Assembly: GCA_016716225.1 (NCBI GenBank)
Contig: JADJWT010000001.1
Coordinates: forward strand, 806,001-870,000
DNA from: Ignavibacteriota bacterium
Lineage (GTDB): Bacteria > Bacteroidota > Ignavibacteria > Ignavibacteriales > Melioribacteraceae
Length of the DNA stretch: 64,000 bases
Reading direction: 5' to 3'
The notes under the pieces were generated by a model. The model searched no databases. It was not told the DNA's origin and saw only the letters and a list, made by a program, of their open reading frames with translations. Both the position numbers and the translations under genes were made by a program. Positions 35,355 to 43,823 of this stretch are shown here, piece by piece; within the stretch, counting starts at the first letter, position 1, and each line of letters begins with the position of its first letter.

Positions 35355-36322
35355 AAAAAGTAGAATTACTCATTCCTCTTCTATTTTCAATTCTAATTAT
35401 AAGCTGTGGTGATAACAGTGATGAAAATTTAATTAAAGCTACCGGAACAATTGAAGCAACATTTGTAACGCTTAGCGCAAAAGTTTCCGGTGAAATTTTG
35501 GAAATTTATTTTGATGAGGGAACAAAAGTAAATATAGGTGATACTATTTTAAAAATAGATAACGAAACTCTCCAACTACAGCTTTTGCAAGCTTCGGCTT
35601 TACGACAAAGTGCTGAAGCTCAATTTCAGTTATTAAAAAATGGTTCGCGCAAAGAAGATATTCTTCAAGCGCAGTCTATGTTCAATCAAGCAGAAATTAG
35701 TTTGAACCAAGCAGAAAAAGATAAAGCAAGAATGCAAAGTTTACTTGAATCAAATTCAATAACTAAAAAACAATTTGAAGATATTGAAACGAAATTTGAA
35801 ATTGTAAAATCACAATATTCTGCAGCAAAAGAAAATTTAAGTAAAATTAAAAATATTGCTAGACCCGAAGAATTAAAGCGTACTGAAGCTTCATTAAATC
35901 AAGCAATTGCGAATGAAAAAATAATTCAGAAGAATATAAATGATTGTTATGTAGTTTCTCCAATAAATGGATTTGTTGTAGAACAATTTTATGAGAAAGG
36001 TGAAACTGTTGCACCAATGTCATCAATTTTGAAAATAGCAGATTTAGAAAAAGTGAATTTGGATATTTATGTAAATGAATTGGAATTACCAAAAGTTAAG
36101 CTAAACCAAAAAGTAGATGTTTTTATTGATGCTTATGACGATAAAACTTTTTCTGGAAAAGTAGTTTATATTTCTCCGGAATCTGAGTTTACACCAAAAA
36201 ATATTCAAACGCCGGATGAACGAACAAAGTTGGTTTACAAAGTTAAAGTAGAAATTAATAATCCAAATTTTGAATTAAAAAGCGGAATGCCCGCGGATGC
36301 GGAAATAAAATTGCAAAATTAA
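35351..36322 (+). CDS. HlyD-family membrane-fusion lipoprotein (YbhG-like)
   Basis: The protein has 323 residues. A lipoprotein signal has cysteine at 19 (ILIISCGD). The first lipoyl half is ATFVTLSAKVSGEILEIYFD (about 36-55). A long coiled-coil hairpin spans about 75-195, and the second lipoyl half is YVVSPINGFVVEQFYEKGE (about 201-219), followed by beta-barrel strands. It should bridge the two inner-membrane permeases and the TolC protein of this operon across the periplasm. The start overlaps the TetR stop. Confidence 0.92.
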   Translation: MKKVELLIPLLFSILIISCGDNSDENLIKATGTIEATFVTLSAKVSGEILEIYFDEGTKVNIGDTILKIDNETLQLQLLQASALRQSAEAQFQLLKNGSRKEDILQAQSMFNQAEISLNQAEKDKARMQSLLESNSITKKQFEDIETKFEIVKSQYSAAKENLSKIKNIARPEELKRTEASLNQAIANEKIIQKNINDCYVVSPINGFVVEQFYEKGETVAPMSSILKIADLEKVNLDIYVNELELPKVKLNQKVDVFIDAYDDKTFSGKVVYISPESEFTPKNIQTPDERTKLVYKVKVEINNPNFELKSGMPADAEIKLQN

Positions 36323-36345
36323 CAAGATTGCAAGATTTCAAAATT
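36323..36345. repeat. Left inverted repeat of the IVP-gene cassette
   Basis: It starts on the base after the membrane-fusion protein stop. Bases 36323-36333 (CAAGATTGCAA) are the exact reverse complement of 36752-36762. Bases 36331-36345 match the reverse complement of 36732-36746 at 14 of 15 positions. Confidence 0.7.
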
Positions 36346-36358
36346 AAAAGAGACAGAA

Positions 36359-36724
36359 ATGAAAATAAAACAATTTGAAGATTTGAAAGTGTGGCAAAGT
36401 TCAAGAGAGTTTATAAACAGAATTTATAAATTGACTTCAAATGATAGTTTTAAAAAAGATTTTGGATTGAAAGATCAAATTCAAAGAGCAGCTGTTTCTA
36501 TTATGAATAATATTGCCGAAGGTTTTGAAAGAGATAATAATAAAGAATTTATTCGATTTCTAATTTATTCAAAAGGATCAGCCGGAGAAGTTAGAAGCTT
36601 ATTATACATTGCTTCTGATCTAAACTACATTTCGAAAGATGAATTTTCTGAATGCTATAATCTTTCAATTGATATTATTACGCAATTAGCAAATTTTATT
36701 AAATATTTAACTAAATCTGAATAA
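36359..36724 (+). CDS. Four-helix bundle protein of the 23S rRNA-intervening-sequence (IVP/S23) family
   Basis: The protein has 121 residues, predicted as four helices. It has the family opening KIKQFEDLKVWQSSREFINR, FGLKDQIQRAAVSIMNNIAE followed by GFER, and FIRFLIYSKGSAGEVRSLLY. Relatives are encoded in intervening sequences within 23S rRNA genes and as Avd proteins of retroelements; their role is unclear, with nucleic-acid binding suggested. It interrupts an export operon and is bounded on both sides by inverted repeats, so it seems to be an insertion. No reverse transcriptase or transposase is close. Confidence 0.88.
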   Translation: MKIKQFEDLKVWQSSREFINRIYKLTSNDSFKKDFGLKDQIQRAAVSIMNNIAEGFERDNNKEFIRFLIYSKGSAGEVRSLLYIASDLNYISKDEFSECYNLSIDIITQLANFIKYLTKSE

Positions 36725-36731
36725 TAACATG

Positions 36732-36762
36732 AATTTTGTAATCTTGATATTTTGCAATCTTG
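36732..36762. repeat. Right inverted repeat of the IVP-gene cassette
   Basis: AATTTTGTAATCTTG (36732-36746), seven extra bases, then TTGCAATCTTG (36752-36762). Both parts are complementary to the left repeat at 36323-36345. Transcribed together, the two repeats could close a stem with the IVP gene in the loop. Confidence 0.7.
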
Positions 36763-36778
36763 GAATCATGTAATTGAA

Positions 36779-37708
36779 ATGAGTACAATTATAAACATAT
36801 CCTCTTTCAGTAAATCCTACGGAACAATAAACGCCGTTAACAATATTTCATTTTCTGTTAACAAAGGAGAAATGTTTGGTTTGGTTGGTCCGGATGGTGC
36901 CGGAAAAACAACAACAATAAGAACATTATGCGGATTATTAAAATCGGATAATGGAAATATTTCATTGTTGAATTTAGATATTCAGAAAAACAAAAAAGAA
37001 ATTCAAAATAATATTGGTTACCTATCGCAAAAATTTAGTTTGTACGAAGATTTAACAATTGATGAAAACATAGAATTTTTCGCAGAAATTCATAACGTTA
37101 AAAATTATAAAAACAGAAGAAACGAACTTTTGGAATTTACTCGATTGATAGATTTTCGAAATCGTCAAGCTGGAAGACTTTCCGGAGGGATGAAGCAAAA
37201 ACTGGCATTGGCTTGCAGCTTAATTCACAAACCTAAAATATTATTTTTAGATGAACCAACAACTGGAGTTGACCCGGTTTCACGGAGAGATTTTTGGAAA
37301 ATACTTTCTAATTTGCTTAAAGAAGAAATCACAATTTTTATGTCAACACCTTATTTAGACGAAGCCGAACGTTGCAATAGAGTTGCACTAATGAACAATG
37401 GCAAAATAATTGCGCTGGATTCTCCTCAAAATGTTAAAGAATCAATAAATAAAAAAGTGGTTGAAATTGTTTGCGATGATGTACGAATTGCAGCAAAATT
37501 AATCAAAGATAATTTGGGAATGGATGTACAACTTTTTGGTGATAGAATAAATACAATTGTTAATAATGACGATGAGGATTATAAAAAGTTAGAAAAATTG
37601 TTGACTGAAAATAATTTTAAAATAACTGATCACAGAACAAACATTCCATCTTTGGAGAATGTTTTTATTCATTTAGTAAACAATGAAAATTTATTGAGCT
37701 CAAAATGA
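36779..37708 (+). CDS. ABC transporter ATPase 1 of the export operon (YbhF N-half-like)
   Basis: The protein has 309 residues from the ATG at 36779; the longer frame from 36752 begins inside the right inverted repeat. Walker A is GPDGAGKTT, the signature is LSGGMKQK and Walker B is ILFLDEPTTGVD. The H-loop reads STPYLDEAE, with proline where histidine is usual. The C-terminal extension (about 220-309) is of the multidrug/DrrA type. It pairs with the second ATPase downstream, together equal to the two halves of E. coli YbhF. It overlaps the TolC gene by four bases. Confidence 0.92.
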   Translation: MSTIINISSFSKSYGTINAVNNISFSVNKGEMFGLVGPDGAGKTTTIRTLCGLLKSDNGNISLLNLDIQKNKKEIQNNIGYLSQKFSLYEDLTIDENIEFFAEIHNVKNYKNRRNELLEFTRLIDFRNRQAGRLSGGMKQKLALACSLIHKPKILFLDEPTTGVDPVSRRDFWKILSNLLKEEITIFMSTPYLDEAERCNRVALMNNGKIIALDSPQNVKESINKKVVEIVCDDVRIAAKLIKDNLGMDVQLFGDRINTIVNNDDEDYKKLEKLLTENNFKITDHRTNIPSLENVFIHLVNNENLLSSK

Positions 37709-39021
37709 AAAATATAATTTTTATTACAATCTTAATTTCATCTTTTAATTTACTTGCGCAGACTGATTCATATTCTCTGCAAGAAATTATTCAATTAGGA
37801 ATTCAAAACAGTAAAACATTAAAAATTTCTGATGCAAAATTACTTTCAGCTTCAGCAAAAGTTAATGAAATTAATTCGCAAAGATTTCCGCAGTTAAAAT
37901 TTAATGCATCCTATATGCGATTGAGCGATGTTCCTCCTTTTGAAATTTCTATGTCGTTTTTACCAAATCCAATTAGAATTCAAGATGCAATTTTAAATTC
38001 ATATAATTTCAAACTATCATTGCAGCAGCCAATATTCACGGGCTTTAAGTTGTCCTCGTTAAATTCTGCCGCAAATTATAATTTAGAATCTTCCGAATTG
38101 GAATATTCGAAAGAAATAAATGAAGAAACATTTAAAATAATTTCAGCATTTTGGAATGTTTACAAAATTGATAATGCAAATAAAATTCTTGAAGAAAATT
38201 TAAAGAGCTTAGAATCTCATATAAATGATTCGCGTAATTTTTTAGAAAATGATTTAATCACAAAAAATGATTTATTGAAATTAGAAGTTCAAAAATCTAC
38301 CGTTGAATTAAAGAAAATTGAAGCTGAGAATTCTCTTGAAATTGCAAAAGCATTATTAAACAAAACAATTGGAAATGATTTATCAGATAAAATAGAAATT
38401 AAAACTGATGAAATTATTTTTAGAGAAATAAATTTGGATTTAAATAATTTATTAGACGAAGCAAAATCAAATCGACTTGAAATTCAATCATTATCAAAAA
38501 AATTATCAGCCGGTAAAGAACAATTAACAGCAAGCAAATCCGGATGGTATCCTTCAATATTTTTAATTTCTGATTTTTATTACAGCAGACCAAACCAAAG
38601 AATTTTTCCGCAGAAAGATCAGTTTGATGATACTTGGGATGTAGGAATTTCGCTTAGCTGGGACATTTGGAATTGGGGTTACAATTCTTCGCAATCTCAG
38701 CAAGCGGAAAGTAATTTAATTCAATTGGAAACAACTAAAGCACAAATTGAAGATGCAATTGAAATTGAAGTTTACAACGCATTCTTGCAATTTCAATCGG
38801 CAATAAAAAAAGTTGAACTAAATAAATTAACATTAGAACAAACAGAAGAAAATTATAGAATTACAAATGATAAATATTTAGTGCAGTTAGTTAGTTCAAC
38901 GGATTTGATTGATGCAGAAACTTCTCTTTATTCGGCAAAAACTGAACTGTTAAATTCTTTAATTGACTACGAATTAGCAAAAATTAAATTAGATAAAGTT
39001 GTTGGGAAAAAAATCTATTAA
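37705..39021 (+). CDS. TolC-family outer-membrane efflux protein
   Basis: The protein has 438 residues with a signal peptide ending near FNLLAQ. The two internal TolC repeats are visible: helices and strands from YSLQEIIQLGIQNSKTLKIS, YMRLSDVPPFEISMS, LSLQQPIFTGFKLSSLN, then ISDFYYSRPNQRIFPQKDQF and WDVGISLSWDIWNWGYN in the second half. The end has ITNDKYLVQLVSSTDLIDAE. It should provide the outer-membrane channel for the operon, so the exporter is tripartite. Its gene lies between the two ATPase genes, an unusual order. Confidence 0.92.
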   Translation: MKNIIFITILISSFNLLAQTDSYSLQEIIQLGIQNSKTLKISDAKLLSASAKVNEINSQRFPQLKFNASYMRLSDVPPFEISMSFLPNPIRIQDAILNSYNFKLSLQQPIFTGFKLSSLNSAANYNLESSELEYSKEINEETFKIISAFWNVYKIDNANKILEENLKSLESHINDSRNFLENDLITKNDLLKLEVQKSTVELKKIEAENSLEIAKALLNKTIGNDLSDKIEIKTDEIIFREINLDLNNLLDEAKSNRLEIQSLSKKLSAGKEQLTASKSGWYPSIFLISDFYYSRPNQRIFPQKDQFDDTWDVGISLSWDIWNWGYNSSQSQQAESNLIQLETTKAQIEDAIEIEVYNAFLQFQSAIKKVELNKLTLEQTEENYRITNDKYLVQLVSSTDLIDAETSLYSAKTELLNSLIDYELAKIKLDKVVGKKIY

Positions 39022-39024
39022 AAA

Positions 39025-39070
39025 GGAGTTAGGAGTTAGTAGTTAGCCTTTTGTTCTTACTACTTTCTAC
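39025..39070. repeat. Short direct and inverted repeats between the tolC-like and ATPase 2 genes
   Basis: GGAGTTAGGAGTTAGTAGTTAG is a tandem of AGTTAG-type units. It is followed nine bases later by CTTACTAC, which pairs with GTAGTTAG at seven of eight positions. It is the only sizeable spacer between the later genes of the operon and may modulate expression of the last three genes. It could also be a decayed extragenic repeat. Confidence 0.4.
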
Positions 39071-39081
39071 TTATCACAAAA

Positions 39082-40011
39082 ATGTTTTCAATAGAAGTAA
39101 ATAACTTAAATAAAACTTTCGGCAAGTTTATTGCTGTGAACAATATTTCATTCAAAGTAAAAGAAGGTGAAATATTTGGATTTCTCGGTGCAAACGGTGC
39201 GGGAAAATCTACAACTATAAAAATGCTTTGCGGATTACTTGAGCAAACAAGCGGTGATGCGCTTATCGGTGGATACAGTATTAAAACTCAAGCTGATTTG
39301 GTTAAGAAAAATATTGGGTATATGTCGCAAAGATTTTCTCTTTATAACGATTTAACAATTGAAGAAAATATAAAATTCTTTGGCGGTGTTTATGGTTTAG
39401 AAGGCAAAGAATTAACTAACAGAATGCAATGGATTTTAAATACTGCAAATTTAATAGGTAAAGAAAATATTTTAACCGGCTCACTTCCTGGAGGAATAAA
39501 ACAGCGATTGGCATTGGGTACGGCTGTAATTCATAAACCTAAAATAGTTTTTCTTGATGAACCAACTAGCGGTGTTGATCCAATTTCACGTAGATCTTTT
39601 TGGGAATTAATAAACGAACTTTCCGGAGAAGGAATTACGGTTTTAGTAACAACTCATTATTTGGAAGAAGCGGAATACTGCGGAAACATAATTTTGATAA
39701 ACGCCGGAAACCTAATAGCAGAAGGCAATTCCAAAGTTTTGAAAACTAAGTACCTACAAAATCCAATTTATGAAATTAAATGTAATAATGTTGTTGATGC
39801 AATGGAGATTTTTGATAAATCCAATTTTGTTGATGAAACTTCGATTTTCGGAAATTCAATTCACTTAATAATGAATGAAAATTTTACAAATGAAAGTCTG
39901 ATTTATAATGAATTAAAAAAGTTGCCTCAAATAAAAATTGAGAAAGTTGAGAAAATAGTTCCAACTTTAGAAGATGTGTTTATACACTTGCTGGAAAAGG
40001 ATAAGAAGTGA
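39082..40011 (+). CDS. ABC transporter ATPase 2 of the export operon (YbhF C-half-like)
   Basis: The protein has 309 residues. Walker A is GANGAGKSTTIKML, Walker B is IVFLDEPTSGVD, and the H-loop is intact (VTTHYLEEAEYC). The signature reads LPGGIKQR instead of LSGGQ. It is about as long as ATPase 1 and similar along its length, so the pair came from a duplication. Together with ATPase 1 it probably forms a heterodimer serving the two permeases. Its stop overlaps the GTG start of the first permease (GTGA). Confidence 0.92.
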   Translation: MFSIEVNNLNKTFGKFIAVNNISFKVKEGEIFGFLGANGAGKSTTIKMLCGLLEQTSGDALIGGYSIKTQADLVKKNIGYMSQRFSLYNDLTIEENIKFFGGVYGLEGKELTNRMQWILNTANLIGKENILTGSLPGGIKQRLALGTAVIHKPKIVFLDEPTSGVDPISRRSFWELINELSGEGITVLVTTHYLEEAEYCGNIILINAGNLIAEGNSKVLKTKYLQNPIYEIKCNNVVDAMEIFDKSNFVDETSIFGNSIHLIMNENFTNESLIYNELKKLPQIKIEKVEKIVPTLEDVFIHLLEKDKK

Positions 40012-41141
40012 GCATAAGAAGAATTTTTGCAATCACTAAAAAAGAATTTAAACATCTTTTCAGAGATATACGAATGTTATCAATTCTCCTTCTCTTCCCC
40101 ATATTTTTATTGGTGGTTTTTGGTTACGCAGTAAATTTTGATGTGAAAAACATTAAGCTCGCAGTTTATGATCAGAACAATACTGAACTAAGCAGAGAAT
40201 TTTATAACTCATTAATTTCATCTAATTATTTTCAAATATCACATTTCATAAATAGCGATAACGAAGTTAAAGATGTTCTTGATAAAAAAATTGCACAATG
40301 TGTTTTAATCATTCCCAAAAATTTTTCACAAAAATTCTATTCAAAAGAAAATGTAAAAGTTCAATTTCTTACTGATGGAGTTGATGGAAATACTGCAACA
40401 ATAATTCAGAATTATGTCAATGGCGCAACAGCAAATTTTAATTCACAAAAAACAAACTACATTCTTTCTCAAAAAGGATTAAAATCTTATATGCCTTTTG
40501 ATTTTCATCCAATATTTTGGTTTAATAAAGATCTTCAAACAACAAGATTTTTAATTCCCGGATTGATTGCAATGATACTTGTAATTGTTGCAGTAGTTAG
40601 TGTTTCACTTTCTTTAGTTCGTGAAAAAGAACGCGGAACTATTGAGCAAATTAATGTTTCGCCGATTAATATTATTGAGCTGCTATTAGGTAAGACTTTT
40701 CCTTACATTATTGTTGCATTGTTCAACGCAGTATTTATTTTGATATTTGGTTATTTACTTTTTAACGTAGAAATTAAAGGCAATTATTTTCTATTAGCAT
40801 TTACAACTATTATATTTTTATTCACATCAACAAGTATTGGAATTTTTATTTCCACAATTTCAGATTCTCAACAAATTGCATTTACAATTGCTACAATGGT
40901 TTCGCTATTGCCTTCTGTAATTTTATCCGGTTTTATTTTTCCCATTGAAAGCATGCCGCCTTTTATTCAAATAATTACAAACATTACTCCGGCAAAATTC
41001 TTTATTCAAATTCTAAGAGCGATTATTTTGCGTGGTGTTGGCATTGAAGCAATTTGGGATCAGATTTTGTATTTATTAATGTTTGCGGGAATTCTACTTT
41101 CTCTTTCAAGTAAAATTTATTTGAAAAAGGAAAATTCATAA
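40008..41141 (+). CDS. ABC-2 type permease 1 (YbhS-like)
   Basis: The protein has 377 residues with a GTG start overlapping the ATPase 2 stop. One N-terminal helix (about 23-43) is followed by a large periplasmic domain (about 45-175) and five C-terminal helices (about 180-370). It shows the family feature SLSLVREKERGTIEQINVSP between TM2 and TM3. ABC-2 permeases with a big periplasmic domain export drugs, lipids or other hydrophobic compounds. TAATG overlap with the second permease suggests matched synthesis. Confidence 0.92.
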   Translation: MSIRRIFAITKKEFKHLFRDIRMLSILLLFPIFLLVVFGYAVNFDVKNIKLAVYDQNNTELSREFYNSLISSNYFQISHFINSDNEVKDVLDKKIAQCVLIIPKNFSQKFYSKENVKVQFLTDGVDGNTATIIQNYVNGATANFNSQKTNYILSQKGLKSYMPFDFHPIFWFNKDLQTTRFLIPGLIAMILVIVAVVSVSLSLVREKERGTIEQINVSPINIIELLLGKTFPYIIVALFNAVFILIFGYLLFNVEIKGNYFLLAFTTIIFLFTSTSIGIFISTISDSQQIAFTIATMVSLLPSVILSGFIFPIESMPPFIQIITNITPAKFFIQILRAIILRGVGIEAIWDQILYLLMFAGILLSLSSKIYLKKENS

Positions 41142-42271
41142 TGAATATCATTTTAAATATTATCAAAAAAGAATTCTCTCAATTTAAACGCGATCCAAAA
41201 ATGTTTGGAATTGTTTTAGTTGCACCAATTATCCAGCTTATATTTTTAGGATATGCCGCAACTATGGATGTAAACAATGTTCATATTTTGTTTTTAGATA
41301 AAGATAAAACTGAAGAAAGCCGCAATTTTATTGAGCGATTTGAAAGTTCCGGATTTTTTTCAATCGACTATTACGCAGAAAATTATGAGGAACTAACTGA
41401 ACAAGTTAACAAAGCAAAAGTTCTTGTGGGATTTGTTATTCCCAATAATTTTTCTAAAAACATTAATAGAAATGAAACCGTAAAACTTCAAGCAATATTT
41501 GATGGTTCCGATGGAAATACAGCTTCAATTGCTGCGGGATATATAACAAAAATAATTTCCGAATATTCTCAAAATATTATAATGGATTACAGAGAAAAAA
41601 AAGGAATGAAAGTTTTACCGGTTGGACAAATTTCCGCAGAAGTTAGAACTTGGTATAATCCTTATTTGAAAACAAGATATTTTATGGTCCCGGCTATTGT
41701 TGGATTACTATTAAGTATAATTACATTAATTTTAACATCGCTTGCGGTTGTTAAGGAAAAAGAAATTGGAACTCTTGAACAAATAATTGTTACTCCAATA
41801 AAACCTTATCAATTAATTATCGGAAAACTTGTACCATTTACAATAATGGGATTTATTTCAGTAATCCTTGTTATTACAATGATGAATATTTTGTTTGGAA
41901 TTCCGGTTAGAGGAAGTGTAACTTTTTTGCTTGTTGCATCATTCTTTTATATTCTTTCCACTTTGGGTTTGGGACTTTTTGTATCAACAATTTCAAAAAC
42001 TCAACAGCAAGCTATGATGATAGCAATATTTGGAATAATGATGCCCATGGTTTATCTTTCCGGATTTGCATTTCCAATTGAAAACATGCCTAAAATTTTG
42101 CAATACATTAGTTATTTAATTCCTCTAAGATATTTTATTACAATTCTTCGCGGCGTTGTTTTAAAAGGAATTGGAATAGCCGACCTTTGGCAAGAAACTG
42201 CAATTTTATTTTTAATGGGAATTTTAATTTTGCTCTTGAGTTCTCTACGATTCAGAAAAAGATTGGATTAG
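41141..42271 (+). CDS. ABC-2 type permease 2 (YbhR-like)
   Basis: The protein has 376 residues with the same layout as permease 1: one N-terminal helix (about 24-42), a periplasmic domain (about 45-175) and five C-terminal helices. It has SLAVVKEKEIGTLEQIIVTP as the equivalent loop and GVVLKGIGIADLWQE near the end. The pair would form the heterodimeric membrane part of the exporter. It is the last gene of the operon; I see no strong terminator in the following 170 bases. Confidence 0.92.
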   Translation: MNIILNIIKKEFSQFKRDPKMFGIVLVAPIIQLIFLGYAATMDVNNVHILFLDKDKTEESRNFIERFESSGFFSIDYYAENYEELTEQVNKAKVLVGFVIPNNFSKNINRNETVKLQAIFDGSDGNTASIAAGYITKIISEYSQNIIMDYREKKGMKVLPVGQISAEVRTWYNPYLKTRYFMVPAIVGLLLSIITLILTSLAVVKEKEIGTLEQIIVTPIKPYQLIIGKLVPFTIMGFISVILVITMMNILFGIPVRGSVTFLLVASFFYILSTLGLGLFVSTISKTQQQAMMIAIFGIMMPMVYLSGFAFPIENMPKILQYISYLIPLRYFITILRGVVLKGIGIADLWQETAILFLMGILILLLSSLRFRKRLD

Positions 42272-42440
42272 AAGTAAATGAAAAGTTAAAAATCAAAATT
42301 TGCCGAATATCATTTTAAATACTATAACAAATCCACAAATTTCAACTAACCTTTAAATATTCTCTTATTTATTAAAATATATTCTGTGATTAATTAAGAT
42401 TACCAATATCTTTAGAGTCATAATTTAGTTTGGAAAAACT

Positions 42441-43751
42441 TTGCAGTTTCTAACTCAAAGAAAAATATTATTTTTTTGGCTTCCACTTGCAGCAACTTGG
42501 CTTATGATGTCGTTGGAAGGTCCATTTCTTGCCGCAATAATTGCAAGACTAGTTGCTCCCAAATATAATTTAGCAGCTTATGGAGTTGCATTTTCATTCG
42601 CATTAATTATCGAAGCTCCGGTAATTATGATGATGAGTGCTTCCACTGCATTGGTTAAAGACTTTGCATCATTTAAAAAATTAAGAAATTTTAATTTCTT
42701 TGTAAGCGGAATAATTACAATTTTCATGTTGATAATTTTAATTCCTTCATTTTTTAATTTTATCGCAATTGATTTAATTTCTCTTGATTCTGAAGTTGCC
42801 AAATTAACATACAAAGCATTTTTTATTTTATTGCCTTGGCCCGGAGCAATTGGTTATCGCCGATTTTACCAAGGAATAATGATTAGAAATAATCTCACAA
42901 AACGAGTTGCTTTCGGCACCGTTATAAGATTGATGATGATGTCTTTATCGGCAATATTGTTATATAATTTTACAAATTTGGAAGGCGCAATTGTCGGAAC
43001 TTTTTCGCTATCCGTTGCAGTTGTTTCCGAAGCAATTGCTAGCAGATTTATGTCGAATAATATTTTAGTAAAAATTAAAAATGACAATTTTATTTCCGAA
43101 GAAAAATTATCATACAAAGGAATATTTAATTTTTATTATCCACTTGCGTTAACATCTTTTATTGGATTGGGTGTTCATCCGATGGTTACATTTTTTATTG
43201 GTCAAAGTCGAATGTCTTTGGAATCTCTCGCAGTTCTTCCCGTAATAAATTCTTTGGTGTTCATTTTCAGAAGTTTAGGATTATCTTATCAAGAAGTTGT
43301 AATTGCTTTAATTGGAGAAAAAGGTGAACACTATTCATCAATAATTATTTTTGCAAAAAAGTTAGCATTCTTTTTAGCGCTTGGATTAATTACAATTTCA
43401 ATAACTCCTATTTCTCAATTTTGGTTTAGCACAATCTCCGGTTTATCAAATGATCTCACAGCATTTACAAAAATTCCAACAATAATTATTTCAATAATGC
43501 CGGCTTTTACTGTTTTTATAACTTTGCAGCGTGCACTACTGGTTGCTTCTAAAAATACAACACCTATTACATTTGCAACAATTATTGAAGTTACAATAAT
43601 AATTGTCACACTTTTTGTTTCAATAAAAATATTTGATTTAACCGGAATTACATCTTCAATGATAGCTTTTATAGTTGGACGAATTTGTGCGGTAATTTTT
43701 CTTCATTTTCCTTATAAAAATATTGTTAACAAATTTTCAATGAAAGTTTAA
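42441..43751 (+). CDS. MOP-superfamily (MATE/ANKH-like) transporter
   Basis: The protein has 436 residues and about twelve hydrophobic helices. The start is TTG at 42441: an in-frame stop lies just upstream and GGA (42432) is the only ribosome-site candidate. PWPGAIGYRRFYQGIMIRNN (about 135-154) and the late LQRALLVASKNTTPITFA resemble the progressive ankylosis (ANKH) and MATE branches of the MOP flippase group. The substrate (citrate, pyrophosphate, drug or lipid-linked) cannot be decided. It stands alone after a 169-base spacer with no other visible feature. Confidence 0.72.
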   Translation: MQFLTQRKILFFWLPLAATWLMMSLEGPFLAAIIARLVAPKYNLAAYGVAFSFALIIEAPVIMMMSASTALVKDFASFKKLRNFNFFVSGIITIFMLIILIPSFFNFIAIDLISLDSEVAKLTYKAFFILLPWPGAIGYRRFYQGIMIRNNLTKRVAFGTVIRLMMMSLSAILLYNFTNLEGAIVGTFSLSVAVVSEAIASRFMSNNILVKIKNDNFISEEKLSYKGIFNFYYPLALTSFIGLGVHPMVTFFIGQSRMSLESLAVLPVINSLVFIFRSLGLSYQEVVIALIGEKGEHYSSIIIFAKKLAFFLALGLITISITPISQFWFSTISGLSNDLTAFTKIPTIIISIMPAFTVFITLQRALLVASKNTTPITFATIIEVTIIIVTLFVSIKIFDLTGITSSMIAFIVGRICAVIFLHFPYKNIVNKFSMKV

Positions 43752-43785
43752 TTTACGAAATGCTAATCCATTAGTATTTAATATA

Positions 43786-43816
43786 AAGATACTTTCTTTT
43801 CAAAAGATAGCATCTT
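43786..43816. terminator. Possible bidirectional terminator hairpin
   Basis: AAGATACTTTC (43786-43796) pairs with GATAGCATCTT (43806-43816) at nine of eleven positions, between the convergent MOP transporter and response regulator genes. The inner TTTT and AAAA could extend the stem. There is no clean T tract. Confidence 0.4.
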
Positions 43817-43823
43817 ATTAAAG

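Noticed and set aside
36359..36724. Avd-type protein of a diversity-generating retroelement
   Set aside because: No reverse transcriptase, variable repeat or template repeat lies near, so the IVP protein cannot be placed in such a system.
39025..39046. Possible CRISPR-like tandem AGTTAG repeats
   Set aside because: The units are only six to eight bases and there are no spacers or cas genes.
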